Positions 12,762 through 25,357 of a stretch of DNA of 64,000 bases are shown in pieces. The notes under the pieces are model-generated. The model saw only the letters and a list, made by a program, of their open reading frames with translations. It ran no database searches and was not told the origin of the DNA. The DNA is from Oasisia sp. SBJ-2009 (lineage: Eukaryota; Annelida; Polychaeta; Sabellida; Siboglinidae). Each line of letters opens with the position of its first letter. Within the stretch, counting starts at the first letter, position 1. The stretch covers positions 52,406,596-52,470,595 of the forward strand of contig OZ024854.1 in assembly GCA_964017155.1 (NCBI GenBank), written 5' to 3'. The position numbers were made by a program, and so were the translations under genes.

Positions 12762-13117
12762 CCAGTGCCCGGGTCACATGTTGGTGCAGCTAGTGCCCAG
12801 GTCACATGTTGGTGCAGCTAGTGCCCGGGTCACATGTTGGTACAGCCAGTGCCTGGGTCACATGTTGGTGCAGCTAGTGCCCAGGTGACACATGTTGATG
12901 CAGCCAGTGCCCGGGTCACATGTTGGTGCAGCCAGTGCCCAGGTCACATGTTGGTGCAGCTAGTGCCTGGGTCACATGTTGATGCAGCTAGTGCCCGGGT
13001 CACATGTTGGTGCAGCCAGTGCCCAGATCACATGTTGGTGCAGCCAGTGCCCGGGTCACATGTTGGTGCAGCCAGTGCCCACGTCACATGTTGGTGCAGC
13101 TAGTGCCCGGGTCACAT
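12762..13117. repeat. 28-bp minisatellite, about 12.7 copies
   Basis: Tandem units with GTGCCCGGGTCACATGTTGG as core and GTGCAGCTA/GTGCAGCCA tail; variants at CCGGG/CCAGG/CTGGG positions. It follows the TGACG array by 35 bp. Confidence 0.95.
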
Positions 13118-13857
13118 TACAACCACACCACTGGAACACTGGAACACAGGACCATTAATTGATGTCCCAGAACAACTTACATCTACTCATTGTGTTAACA
13201 CTCAGCATGAGTACTTCCTGTTAAAAAATTAAATTGGCAGATATCTGATAAGGGCAGGGTTATAATCATAACTCATGAAGATGAACTATTAGGGAGTTTG
13301 AAATATAAGTCAGTAAGTTCATGCCTTTAAATTATGACTGAATACAGTTCCTCTGGATTGCAGTATTTTTTAATATCTTGTGGAACAACGTACTTAGCTC
13401 ACTGTACTGTGTGTTATGAAAATACATACCATATAGTTTACAAGGTGTTCGGTGCGGCACATGGTTTTTATAAGCTTTTGTATAGATGTAACAGTGCGCT
13501 CTGCCATGAACTAGGCCCATGGACTTGAACTTATTTGGTTTGCCCCGCTGGTGTGACCACAGTGAATTGAATATGGTCTACGGTGCATTTATCAGCATCA
13601 AGGAAGTGTCAACTGACTGGCTTGTTGTTAGTTCAAATGATTACTTTTTGTAGTTTTGAAAGTTTCAGGTTTCATCAGTTGGATATTTTATGACTTGCCA
13701 TATGGTCTACAAATGCAGCATTTATAAAAATGCCAGTTTCAAAACCACATAAAAATACCAGTACAGCAGTATGTACTGCTGTATGGGCATCATACATAGT
13801 ACACATTATACAAGTTAAAAGGGCAGGCTTTATATATATATATATATGTATATTATA

Positions 13858-13916
<59 letters not shown>

Positions 13917-14909
13917 CATGCTATTCAGTCTATAGAGCAGCACAAAATATTTATTTTATCCTTCCACACGAGACGCATTCATGCGCAATTGTTTGTGGTA
14001 AGAATTCAGCCATAGTACAGTAACTACACAAAAACTACTCATTCAAACCAACTGTCTGCAGCCAGATACTTGTAGAAGTTGTACTTATTAAAATGCCAGA
14101 TTTTGAAATGGGAGCCAAATAAATAGGACCATAGGAAATAAAGAGTTAAAAACAAGGTTCTCGGTACTGATGGTGAAAATGGGGAATATATTTAGGGAAT
14201 TTTATGACAAACAATTATGTAAACCATAGAACAATTTTTTATTAGATACATCATATGTATAATATATTTACTAACTCTAATTGACATATTCCATAATTGT
14301 CTAAACCAACACAGGGTATGTCTACACTTTAACCAAGAAACAACAATTGCCCTTAGACTCATGGTACAACCGGGGCTCAAATTGGGCCCTCCTAGACTGA
14401 CGTGTCGTTTTAAATGAGCTAGAAAACACACGTTGCTATTTATGTCCTGCTTCCGGTGTACATTGGGCTGGTGACCAACCAGACAACTTTGTCAAGTCTG
14501 CGATGGAAGTGAGAAGAGAAGTAATAGCAGTGAGTGTCTGTAGCCACTTATCCAGCTGAGTGATCTCAATTAGACACGCCAAGTGAACAAAATAACAGGA
14601 GCTTAACAAAAATAGCTGATGGATGTGAACTTCTTGCTCTCAATTGTGCCCATGATGTCCTACACTCTAGGTCCCAGAATATTTCACTTTTTTAATTCGG
14701 GAATGTTAGGTGGCAACTGTGGTTCAGTGAATCTGCTTAAGGAGTAAAAAAATCCGAAATGGTGAGTAACACTGTTAAAACATGAATGATGAACTTTAGA
14801 TAAGTCACAACGTGCTACATATGCAGCCAACTTGATACTGGTACTTTCGATAGAGACAATGCTTGATGATGTTAAAGAACTATATGGGCTGATTAAGCTG
14901 CCTCCTCAA
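13118..14909. other. Unique AT-rich sequence with a large (AT)n tract
   Basis: A long TA dinucleotide tract occupies 13831-13915. Otherwise no gene, RNA or transposon was recognised. Confidence 0.55.
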
Positions 14910-16983
14910 CTAGTTTAGCTCATTGTGGTTCTGATTCTTCAATTAATTTAGCTCATTGTGGATCTGGTTCTTCAGTTAGTTTAGCTCATTGTAGATCTGG
15001 TTCTTCAGTTAGTTTAGCTCATTGTAGATCTGGTTCTTCAGTTAGTTTAGCTCATTGTGGATCTGGTTCTTCAATTAGTTTAGCTCATTGTAGATCTGGT
15101 TCTTCAATTAGTTTAGCTCATTGTAGATCTGGTTCTTCAATTAGTTTAGCTCATTGTAGATCTGGTTCTTCAATTAGTGTAGCTCATTGTAGATCTGGTT
15201 CTTCAGTTAGTTTAGCTCATTGTGGATCTGGTTCTTCAGTTAGTTTAGCTCATTGTGGATCTGGTTCTTCAATTAGTTTAGCTCATTGTTGATTAGTTCT
15301 TCAATTAGTTTAGCTCATTGTAGATCTGGTTCTTCAATTAGTTTAGCTCATTGTGGATCTGGTTCTTCAATTAGTTTAGCTCATTGTAGATCTGGTTCTT
15401 CAATTAGTTTAGCTCATTGTGGATCTGGTTCTTCAATTAGTTTAGCTCATTGTAGATCTGGTTCTTCAATTAGTTTAGCTCATTGTAGATCTGGTTCTTC
15501 AATTAGTTTAGCTCATTGTAGATCTGGTTCTTCAGTTAGTTTAGCTCATTGTAGATCTGGTTCTTCAATTAGTTTAGCTCATTGTAGATCTGGTTCTTCA
15601 ATTAGTTTAGCTCATTGTGGATCTGGTTCTTCAATTAGTTTAGCTCATTGTAGATCTGGTTCTTCAATTAGTTTAGCTCATTGTGGATCTGGTTCTTCAA
15701 TTAGTTTAGCTCATTGTAGATCTGGTTCTTCAATTAGTTTAGCTCATTGTAGATCTGGTTCTTCAATTAGTTTAGCTCATTGTAGATCTGGTTCTTCAAT
15801 TAGTTTAGCTCATTGTGGATCTGGTTCTTCAATTAGTGTAGCTCATTGTAGATCTGGTTCTTCAGTTAGTTTAGCTCATTGTAGATCTGGTTCTTCAGTT
15901 AGTTTAGCTCATTGTAGATCTGGTTCTTCAATTAGTTTAGCTCATTGTAGATCTGGTTCTTCAATTAGTGTAGCTCATTGTAGATCTGGTTCTTCAATTA
16001 GTGTAGCTCATTGTAGATCTGGTTCTTCAGTTAGTTTAGCTCATTGTAGATCTGGTTCTTCAATTAGTTTAGCTCATTGTAGATCTGGTTCTTCAATTAG
16101 TTTGGCTCATTGTGGATCTGGTTCTTCAATTAGTTTAGGTCATTGTTGATCTGGTTCTTCAGTTAGTTTAGCTCATTGTAGATCTGGTTCTTCAATTAGT
16201 TTAGCTCATTGTAGATCTGGTTCTTCAATTAGTTTAGCTCATTGTAGATCTGGTTCTTCAATTAGTTTGGCTCATTGTGGATCTGGTTCTTCAATTAGTT
16301 TAGGTCATTGTTGATCTGGTTCTTCAGTTAGTTTAGCTCATTGTGGATCTGGTTCTTCAGTTAGTTTAGGTCATTGTGGATCTGGTTCTTCAATTAGTTT
16401 GGCTCATTGTGGATCTGGTTCTTCAATTAGTTTAGGTCATTGTGGATCTGGTTCTTCAATTAGTTTAGCTCATTGTAGATCTGGTTCTTCAATTAGTTTA
16501 GGTCATTGTGGATCTGGTTCTTCAATTAGTTTAGCTCATTGTAGATCTGGTTCTTCAGTTAGTTTAGCTCATTGTGGATCTGGTTCTTCAATTAGTTTAG
16601 CTCATTGTGGATCTGGTTCTTCAATTAGGTTAGCTCATTGTGGATCTGGTTCTTCAGTTAGTTTAGCTCATTGTTGATCTGGTTCTTCAATTAGTTTAGC
16701 TCATTGTAGATCTGGTTCTTCAATTAGTTTAGCTCATTGTGGATCTGGTTCTTCAGTTAGTTTAGGTCATTGTGGATCTGGTTCTTCAGTTAGTTTAGGT
16801 CATTGTGGATCTGGTTCTTCAATTAGGTTAGCTCATTGTGGATCTGGTTCTTCAATTAGTTTAGGTCATTGTGGATCTGGTTCTTCAATTAGGTTAGCTC
16901 ATTGTGGATCTGGTTCTTCAATTAGTTTAGCTCATTGTGGATCTGGTTCTTCAATTAGTTTAGCTCATTGTGGATCTGGTTCG
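14910..16983. repeat. 33-bp minisatellite, about 63 copies
   Basis: Head-to-tail units of 33 bp with core AGTTTAGCTCATTGT followed by AGATCTGG or GGATCTGG and TTCTTCA. Variation is limited to a few positions (A/G, A/G, T/G, C/G), some of which recur in blocks. One plus frame stays open for up to 287 codons, giving an 11-residue Ser/His/Cys repeat. Scattered GTTGAT variants introduce stops, so coding is not supported. Confidence 0.97.
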
Positions 16984-19002
16984 TTGGTTTTAGTGAATTG
17001 TTTAACTGTTTGAAGGAATTCACATCAGAGTTGTGAAAGTTTATTGTGAAGCGTCCCTTAGAAATTTGTAATTTGTGGTTTAATAATATTAAAGTAATGG
17101 TCACAGAACTGTGCTAAATCACAGAACAAAAACGGAACTGGAGTGAAATTTGTAAACACAAATTGCTGGCATGGTTAAAATACATGAAATAATATATACT
17201 TTCTGTCAAATACATCTTCAGTGAAGCAATGAAGATGAAGAGCACATACCACAGAGGGTGGGTGAATCTGGGAGGGAATAAAAACATGGCAGATTAAGAA
17301 GAGTCGGATGTCACCACCCTTGAAAGATCAGAGTGGATGCTTTGGGTGATACATTCTGCAAAAACTGAAAACCGTGTAGAGAGAGATTGCAGGGGACGTA
17401 TCAACATATGACAATGTAGACATTGGTGCCCTTTAACATCTGTGTGCAGCAAAATATGTTTACAATTCATGTTAAATGAACTGTGCCCAGATGAATGGCG
17501 GTGATAGCTGTGTACCACCACCTTGTATCCTTCACTGGAAGTCCACCCGTCCTCGATGTCGTATAAATACTTCACTTTTTTACTTAACTCGTTTAGCTGT
17601 TTTTACTGCGCAGTTTTTTGTGATGGCGCAGCAAGATGAAAGTTGCGTAAACTGGAGCAGTGCCCGTCTCCACACTGTCATCACGGTGCATGCACACTAG
17701 GCCAGGGGTTGGAGGTGGGGACCTACAGCTGGGTACATTTCAACAGCATTCCTGCTCTATTTAGCAGCAGATTTTTCAGCATTTGCCTGCTATACGAAGT
17801 TACTAACCCTTTGATAATTACCTCAATTTGACAATGTTATTCCAAATCTTGCAGAATTGCATCAATTCAACATTTCTGAAGAGATCAGTCCTTTGAAAAT
17901 CAGACGCTTTCAGCAAGCTAAGTGTGGTAGTAGGCCTGTATATATATTCTGTGCATCTGTTACATAGTTATCCCCAGAAATGTGTCCAATATGTGACTAG
18001 TTGGATGTTAGCTTATAATTTACAACCTATTACACATTACATACAAGTAATAGTAATTGTAACCTAATTCTACAGCATCTATATCCTTGAAAATTCAAGT
18101 TCAGAGGCGCAGCACACAACATGATTATGGGGACAGAGAGGATCGAGCCATTACTGCATGGAGTACGGGTCCACCAAATGTTAGACATGGTAGACATTAA
18201 TGCTATTTCAAACAAATGTGTTTTGAGGTTTTTCTATATGTCATGTCATGGGTCACAAAACCCAGAATACATGGTGTGATGTGACAGTTATACCTCTAAG
18301 ATATCCACACGTTTCTGTTGGAAACTCTCAACGATCTACATATAATTGTATTTCATAGGCTCATAGCTACACATAAAATGCATTATATTTCAAATAATTA
18401 TGGCTACCTTTAAAATACAAATGGAGACTATATACAATTTAAATGGTCCTAAAATGGTATACAGGGGTTTGTCACCAAGAGTGAGACTTGTGCAACTAGT
18501 CACCCTGCTGTGTGCCCCATCTGCACATGACAGGGGTGGATGACCCTGAAACATGATCCCGTAATCCAGCCCTAAAATAGGAATTAATTAACTGCCATGT
18601 AAAACACAGGAAGTTGTAATCACCTGTGGCAACGTCCTTCCAGTCTAATTTAGCCTGGTGTTTAAGCACAGCTTTTGTCATGTCTATAATTATATACTTA
18701 GTCAACTGTGAAAAATGGTACATCATTAGACAAGTTACAGAAAAAGTAACACAATTGTACAAACATGATTTGCACTATGTGGGTATTAGAAATACCAACC
18801 AAGCACTAATATACATGTTAGCGACATATATAAAAGTCTATCCAGGCCTATTATAAAAGCAAACAAATCTGACTACTTTCACAAAATAAATGTTGATATA
18901 ATATATGAAATGACAAATATTTCCTGCAAAAGTGCCATCTAGTCTGCGCGCAAAGAAGAGGCACATAAACAAATGACAAGATTTGGTATCTTTGAAGACA
19001 CA

Positions 19003-19005
<3 letters not shown>
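16984..19005. other. Unique sequence, nothing recognised
   Basis: AT-rich unique DNA with short open frames only and no motif support. Confidence 0.5.
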
Positions 19006-19062
<57 letters not shown>

Positions 19063-19080
19063 TACATATATATACATATT
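19006..19080. repeat. (TA)n microsatellite
   Basis: Pure TA from 19006 to 19058, then interrupted TA/CATA to about 19080. Confidence 0.95.
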
Positions 19081-19165
19081 TGTCCACCACAATCATGTGT
19101 GAAGTGCTGTGTACGCATGTATGCCCAATACCAGCCCATGAGACTGGACTGTGACATTGGTGGGT

Positions 19166-19300
19166 GCCCTGCCCTGCCCTGCCCTGCCCTGCCCTGCCCT
19201 GCCCTGCCCTGCCCTGCCCTGCCCTGCCCTGCCCTGCCCTGCCCTGCCCTGCCCTGCCCTGCCCTGCCCTGCCCTGCCCTGCCCTGCCCTGCCCTGCCCT
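19166..19300. repeat. (GCCCT)27 pentanucleotide array
   Basis: Twenty-seven uninterrupted GCCCT units. All frames over it are open on both strands because the unit makes no stop codon. The complementary strand is (AGGGC)n, with regularly spaced GGG runs. Confidence 0.97.
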
Positions 19301-19717
19301 GCCACTCACCTCTGCCCTCTGTATTATGTCTTACAAGCTGCAGTTATTTACTTACATGTGTGAGTCGTCCAGTCGGTCACACCGTGGCTCTTCTAGACCC
19401 GACCTAAACATGACCACCAGCTGAATGCAGCTCAAGTTACTTGCTGACACGATCCTGCGATCCAGACTTGTCTCATTGCTGCCCAATTAGTTGCAACATG
19501 ACAGCTCTTGTACAAACCGCTCAGTATGGCCTGAGTAATTTTTCTGACAACAATCTGCCTCCCTTCAGAGGTTCGCAGATAGTTCAAAGCTATTACACGA
19601 CGCTCATGTATTAAAATGCTGGTTGTTTTTATTGACATCAAACTCTTCCGCTTACTTAGGAAGATATTTGGTGTGGCTGATTGAAAATGTGGAGGTAGTT
19701 GGGGCAAGTGCAGAGAT

Positions 19718-20250
19718 GAAGATGATGTCATCATGATAGTCTAGACAAAAAATGTCATCATGATGGTCTAGTCAGATGATATCACAATGATGATTTTAAA
19801 AATTATGTCACCAAGATGGTCTAGTCAGATGATGTCACAGTGATGATTTAAACAAATTATGTCACCAAGATGGTCTAGTCAGATGATGTCACCATGATGG
19901 TCTAGACAGTTGATGTCATCATGATTGTCTAGACAGATGATGTCAGCCTGATGGTCTAGACATGTGATGTCATCATGATGGTCTAGACAGATTATGTCAC
20001 CATGATGGTCTAGACAGATGATGTCACCTTGATGATCTAGACAGATGATGTCACCATGGTGATCTATACAGATGATGCCATATTGATGGTCTAGACAGCT
20101 GATGTCACCATGGTCGTCTAGGCAGATGATGTCATATTGATGGTCTAGACAGATGATGTCATCATGATGGTCTAGACAGATGATGTCATCATGGTGGTCT
20201 AGACAGACGATGTCACCATGATGGTCTCGACAGATGATGTCACCATGAAT
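19718..20250. repeat. Diverged minisatellite of about 27 bp
   Basis: About 19 units built from GATGATGTCACCATGATGG and TCTAGACA, with many substitutions and small indels. It is older than the neighbouring arrays judging by divergence between units. Confidence 0.9.
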
Positions 20251-21761
20251 GAATGGTCAACATAAACAGCAACAGTAGCTGAGGACAACAGCAGACCTTG
20301 CGAAAGGAGATGACCTCAAGATGACCTCTGTCATAGCACATGCTTAATAGCTGGTGTAGCCAGTGAGTTAGCCATCAGGATGAGTTTATTTTATTAATAT
20401 ACATATATATATATGTGTTATTGTTATTATTTTTAATTTCTAATTAGATGCATAGTAGAATCTCACTACTAAAGATAATGGGTTCTTTGCCTAGAGAATG
20501 TCATAATTAAAAATCTGAGAAAGCTGCTGCAGGCAATTAAGTAGTTGTGACGACAGAGTAACCATGATGACTGACATATACACTGTAGATAGAGGCCATA
20601 TGAGGACATAAAGTATTAGTAGCCATGCTGATTATAAGATCATAAATTCTAGTAGCAATCCAAACAACGTATAGTAACCATCTTTTTGTGAGATAAACAA
20701 GTGCCACTTTCACCCAGTGTAAAACGTGTTTTCTTTCCGTTTCAGTGAAGGATCAGCTGAGCACCTGGGGAGAACATAATCATATCACAGCTGCAGTCCA
20801 TGTTTGTCTATGCCTGCCTAAACTAATCCTGTATGAAAGAATGTCTGTGGCCCTGGCAGAACTCTGTGTCAAGAAAATACAGATCTATTTAGAGTGAGGA
20901 AGGCTGAAGTAAATAACATTCAGGTCAGGTTGCTGATACCTTTATTCAAATTTAAAAAAAGATAATGGTATAAAAATACAGCCATTCTGAATACATGGTT
21001 ACTACCCACTGGTAGCTGTCACCAAGTAGAGGAGACAATAGAAAGGCTGCGTCAATAGTGCCAGGCCGGGGAAGTTACCTTCAATCTGTGGGGGCAAACA
21101 CTCTAGTGGTATAATCAGTTATAATTACACTAGATACGTCAAGGTAATCATAATCGATTATACATATTTTCTTTGGTAATCATATTTGTTTTTGTTTTTA
21201 TAAATATAAGCCAAATAATAGAAAGATAAAGGTAAGTTTTATGGAATGCTGCATACAGTGCTTTAGATGATTAGTTAGTTGTTTCCTCCGTGACAGACCT
21301 GGGCAGTTGTTGATGTTGACATCTCCACCACACATGCTCTACTCACTGTTCTACGGGGCTCTAGAAATTCACTGATTACAAATATCATTTGTTTTTTTAT
21401 AATATACCCATATCTGATATTGTATCTGAAATCAAGGCAATATCAACGTTTTTTAATCATGATTGTGATTATTTTGCGGGTGTAATCAATTATTGTTATG
21501 ATAACTATTATGAATCAACTGAATGATAACCACATACAGTGACTTCATCTCTGCCTTGTGGCTGGCCAAGATGCCCAGACTGTGTGAACAGGAAGAGAAC
21601 CACTCATTACTAACTTTGTCACGTGGAGACCGTGTATACAGATGCTGGAATGTCTTCCCCTGGTTATATTTAAAGATTGTTAATGTATATTAATCAGACA
21701 AATTGCATGAAGACTGCGTGCTGGGAAGGCTGAATGTTTGGCCCAAAGAAGCTGTCGGCAA
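20251..21761. other. Unique sequence, nothing recognised
   Basis: AT-rich unique DNA with a short (AT)n near 20400. No gene supported. Confidence 0.5.
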
Positions 21762-22154
21762 TCTGTGGTCTGGCTGGTCCTCTCACACAGTCACTGGTGT
21801 CAGTCTTCTGTGGTCTGACTGGTCCTCTCACACAGTCACTGGTGTCAGTCTTCTGTGGTCTGACTGGTCCTCTCACACAGTCACTGGTGTCAGTCTTCTG
21901 TGGTCTGACTGGTCCTCTCACACAGTCACTGGTGTCAGTCTTCTGTGGTCTGACTGGTCCTCTCACACAGTCACTGGTGTCAGTCTTCTGTGGTCCGGTC
22001 CTCTCACACAGTCACTGGTGTCAGCCTTCTGTGGTCTGACTGGTCCTCTCACACAGTCAATGGTGTCAGTCTTCTGTGGTCTGACTGGTCCTCTCACGCA
22101 GTCGCTGGTGTCAGTCTTCTGTGGTCTGGCCGGTCCTCTCACACAGACACTGGT
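21762..22154. repeat. 45-bp minisatellite, about 8.7 copies
   Basis: Units contain CTGTGGTCTGACTGG, TCCTCTCACACAGTCACTGG and TGTCAGTCTT in order. Period 45, so it is open in several frames. One unit near 21992 lacks 6 bp. Copies are nearly identical on the left and more diverged at the right edge. Confidence 0.96.
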
Positions 22155-22504
22155 TCACTTCATTTGTTTACAAAGCACACACAGCTTGTAAATTACCAAT
22201 GAAAGCATAGCACCTTTTGTATTACGTTGTGAATGTACAGTGTCAAATTGTCAATTTTAGTTTGTTACTAATGGTTTTGTTTAACGCTTGTGATAAAATA
22301 TTAATTTGAAGTCCATGAAGCCTGAAATAGTTAGCTAATCTGGACAGTTGTAATGGCCTAGGATACAGCCATCGATGCAGCCCTCTAAAACTTTAATGAG
22401 ATGCTCTGGTCAGTCCATCTGTTGACCTCTGTTGACCTTCCTAGTAACCTTACTTTTCTAAATATACTCGCCAATATCAAGGCTTTCTCTACTGATTAAT
22501 CATA

Positions 22505-22745
22505 GGGAGCTGTGGTCGTGCGGTAGAGCGCCAGACTGTCAATCGAGGGGACAGTGGTTTAATCCCACCTATCACTGTTTCGAAACTTAGGCAATTTCGT
22601 TCACACCACATTTGCTTGTGTCTTTTGGAAGAGATATTAAAGGCTGATGGTCCATTCTATCTGATGTCTATGCCAGGGGAAGTAAAATTCACTAATTCTA
22701 GAGAAGGACAACTCCTGCGTTAGCCAAAGTTTGGGCTGTTTGTAG
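22505..22745 (+). mobile_element. tRNA-derived SINE with a body resembling widespread mollusc SINEs
   Basis: A tRNA-like head begins at about 22505: A-box region TGGTCGTGCGGTAGAGCGCC at 22513, B-box-like GGTTTAATCCC at 22556-22566. The body has GGAAGAGATATTAAAGGC, then AGTAAAATTCACTAA, in the order found in a common mollusc SINE core (GATGAGACGATAAA..., then ...ACGTAAAAGAACCCA). That comparison is from memory and needs a repeat-library search. 3' end approximate. Confidence 0.65.
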
Positions 22746-23048
22746 GAAACCACCTAAGAACTAACTGTCTATATTACGGTGTTATGTTAATGCATTAGTT
22801 ATGTAATTTGTGAATATTAAGTGTGTGTATTTTGCCACTGTTACATGTCCATTGGCTGTAGTTGTGTGTGGACAGACTCATGTACAGCAAGGGTTGGTGA
22901 GCTGGGGTCACTGATTGAGCAGCTGCTAGGTGGATATTGTCATCACTGGCAGGGAAGTGTAGGAACAGTGGTGATGAAGTGGTACGTTAATTGCTTAAGC
23001 TATAGTATTGATGATGCAGTGTCTAATGTCTATGCAGTGGAATTTATG

Positions 23049-23375
23049 TGCTGAAGCATTAGAACAGTGGTATTATAATGTTAAAGAATTGGAAGTGAAG
23101 TGCTGGAACAGTGGCATTGTAGTGTTAAAGCACTGGTAATGAAGTGTTTAAAAGTTGTATTGTATGCTAAAGCACTGGTAGTGAAGTGTTTGAACAGTGG
23201 TATTGTAGTGTTAAACCACTGGTAGGGAAGTGTTGGAACAGTGGTATTGTAGTGTTAATTAAAGGACTGGTAGTGAAGTGTTGGAACAGTGGTATAATAG
23301 TGTTAAACCACTGGTAGGGAAGTGTTGGAACAGTGGTGATGCAGTGTTTGAGCACTGATGGAGTAAAGCACTGGA
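23049..23375. repeat. Diverged minisatellite of about 44 bp, 7 copies
   Basis: Units contain GTGTTAAAGCACTGG, TAGTGAAGTGTTGG and AACAGTGGTATTGTA in order, with length changes of a few bases between units. Confidence 0.9.
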
Positions 23376-24533
23376 ACAACAACACAATGTGACATTGCCA
23401 TGTTGGAACAACACCAACAGAGTGTTAGAGGGGCAGTTTGTTGGGGAATCTGCTTAATAAAATTAGACCGATTGTCTGGTGTCAAATGTTTGGTGACTAA
23501 TATCACTCTCATGGTGCAATCAATTCCTCTAATCACGTGCCTGTGTGGCAGTGTGGGTAGTGATTGCTGTGGTCTCTACACACTGCAGCAGAAGTGACTG
23601 TTGCACTAAGATGAACACAGATGTACGTGTTGAGTGTTGAGTCAGTCAGGGTTGAGATGGCCAGCCTCTTTCAATGATGTCTTTACTTCACCACAGTGTT
23701 GTCTTTAGTTCAGCTACAGTAAGAGTTATGTCTGCCTCACATTGCCGCCCACATCAGCATTGAATTTCATTTCTCCCATTACCTCTGTATTTAAATTAGA
23801 CAGTATGCTGGATACTGTGGAACCAGTTGTGGCTGATGTTCCATGACTTTCAAGTGCAGTTATATTTAGCGGCTACATTCAATAAATACACAACTTCGGC
23901 CAAGTCTAATTCACTGCCTTGTCTCAGTCACTGACACTAATTGTTACTTCTTCTCTTTCATTATCTCCTCTCTCTCTCAAGCTCTTCTTCCCGACCACAC
24001 ACATACTCTGAGTGCTTAACCCTTGTACCACGATCACCTTATGGTTAACTCTTGCTCAACCACCGCCCTATCTGCGACTGACTTCAGTCTGTGTACACAG
24101 TACATGCAGAAAACATACAAAATCAGCAGTGATAAGGGGTTAATAGAGTAATGCAGCAGATATGTTCTTATTCATACAGGGACATGAAGGCAGAAAGTCC
24201 TTCTTTATTTGTTTTACTGTTATTTGTAATGTCAGCTACATGAAAAGAAGTCAGGAAGGAGGGAAAGAGGGAAAGAGGGAAAGAGGGAAGGAAGGGGAGT
24301 TGGAGAGACACACACAATTATATTGATATATATAATTGTGTGTGTCTCATATGTTGTGTGCGTGCGTGCATGCGGGCGTGCGTGCGTGCGTGTGTGTATA
24401 GAGGGAGAGATAGGTAGGGAGGGATGGATGGAGAGATAGGGAGAGAGGCGGAGTCATGATTGGAAGGGAAAAGTCTGCACTGAGCAAAGTTGCATAGATG
24501 AGAAAATTGAGAAGGTGCAATGTCTCCGAGCTA
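23376..24533. other. Unique sequence with purine and GTGC patches
   Basis: No gene. A GGGAAAGA purine patch lies at about 24256-24298 and a GTGC/GCGT-rich alternating purine-pyrimidine patch at about 24353-24400. The inverted repeat between them is listed separately. Confidence 0.5.
24305..24348. repeat. Perfect 18-bp inverted repeat (hairpin)
   Basis: Left arm 24305-24322 begins GAGACACACACAATTATA. Its exact reverse complement occupies 24331-24348, with an 8-base AT-rich spacer. It may have arisen from pairing (CA)n and (TG)n tracts. No T-run or gene end marks it as a terminator. Confidence 0.85.
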
Positions 24534-25357
24534 TAAGGTGTGCTCTGTTGACAGTCTACAGTTAGAAGGTGTGCTCTGTTGACAGTCTACAGCTAGAAGG
24601 TGTGCTCTGTTGACAGTCTACAGCTAGAAGGTGTGCTCTGTTGACAGTCTACAGCTAGAAGGTGTGCTCTGTTGACAGTCTACAGCTAGAAGGTGTGCTC
24701 TGTTGACAGTCTACAGCTAGAAGGTGTGCTCTGTTGACAGTCTACAGCTAGAAGGTGTGCTCTGTTGACAGTCTACAGCTAGAAGGTGTGCTCTGTTGAC
24801 AGTCTACAGTTAGAAGGTGTGCTCTGTTGACAGTCTACAGTTAGAAGGTGTGCTCTGTTGACAGTCTACAGCTAGAAGGTGTGCTCTGTTAACAGTCTAC
24901 AGTTAGAAGGTGTGCTCTGTTGACATTCTACAGCTAGAAGGTGTGCTCTGTTGACAGTCTACAGCTAGAAGGTGTGCTCTGTTGACAGTCTACAGCTAGA
25001 AGGTGTGCTCTGTTGACAGTCTACAGCTAGAAGGTGTGCTCTGTTGACAGTCTACAGCTAGAAGGTGTGCTCTGTTGACAGTCTACAGTTAGAAGGTGTG
25101 CTCTGTTGACAGTCTACAGCTAGAATGTGTGCTCTGTTGACAGTCTACAGTTAGAAGGTGTGCTCTGTTGACAGTCTACAGCTAGAATGTGTGCTCTGTT
25201 GACAGTCTACAGCTAGAAGGTGTGCTCTGTTGACAGTCTACAGTTAGAAGGTGTGCTCTGTTGACATTCTACAGCTAGAAGGTGTGCTCTGTTGACAGTC
25301 TACAGCTAGAAGGTGTGCTCTGTTGACAGTCTACAGCTAGAAGGTGTGCTCTGTTGA
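24534..25357. repeat. 31-bp minisatellite, about 26.6 copies
   Basis: Units read AAGGTGTGCTCTGTTGACAG then TCTACAGCTAG. Variation is minimal (GCTAG/GTTAG, AAGG/AATG, ACAG/ACAT), so the array looks recently homogenised. Confidence 0.97.

Noticed and set aside
15286..16677. Ser/His/Cys repeat protein frames of 287 and 92 codons in the 33-bp array
   Set aside because: Stops recur through common unit variants, no promoter, splice site or signal sequence, and the variant pattern shows no codon-position bias.
19151..19424. Frames over the (GCCCT)27 array
   Set aside because: Pentanucleotide with no stop in any frame; simple repeat.
22505..22580. Functional tRNA gene
   Set aside because: A and B boxes are present but the acceptor stem does not close and a SINE body follows, so it is a tRNA-derived SINE.
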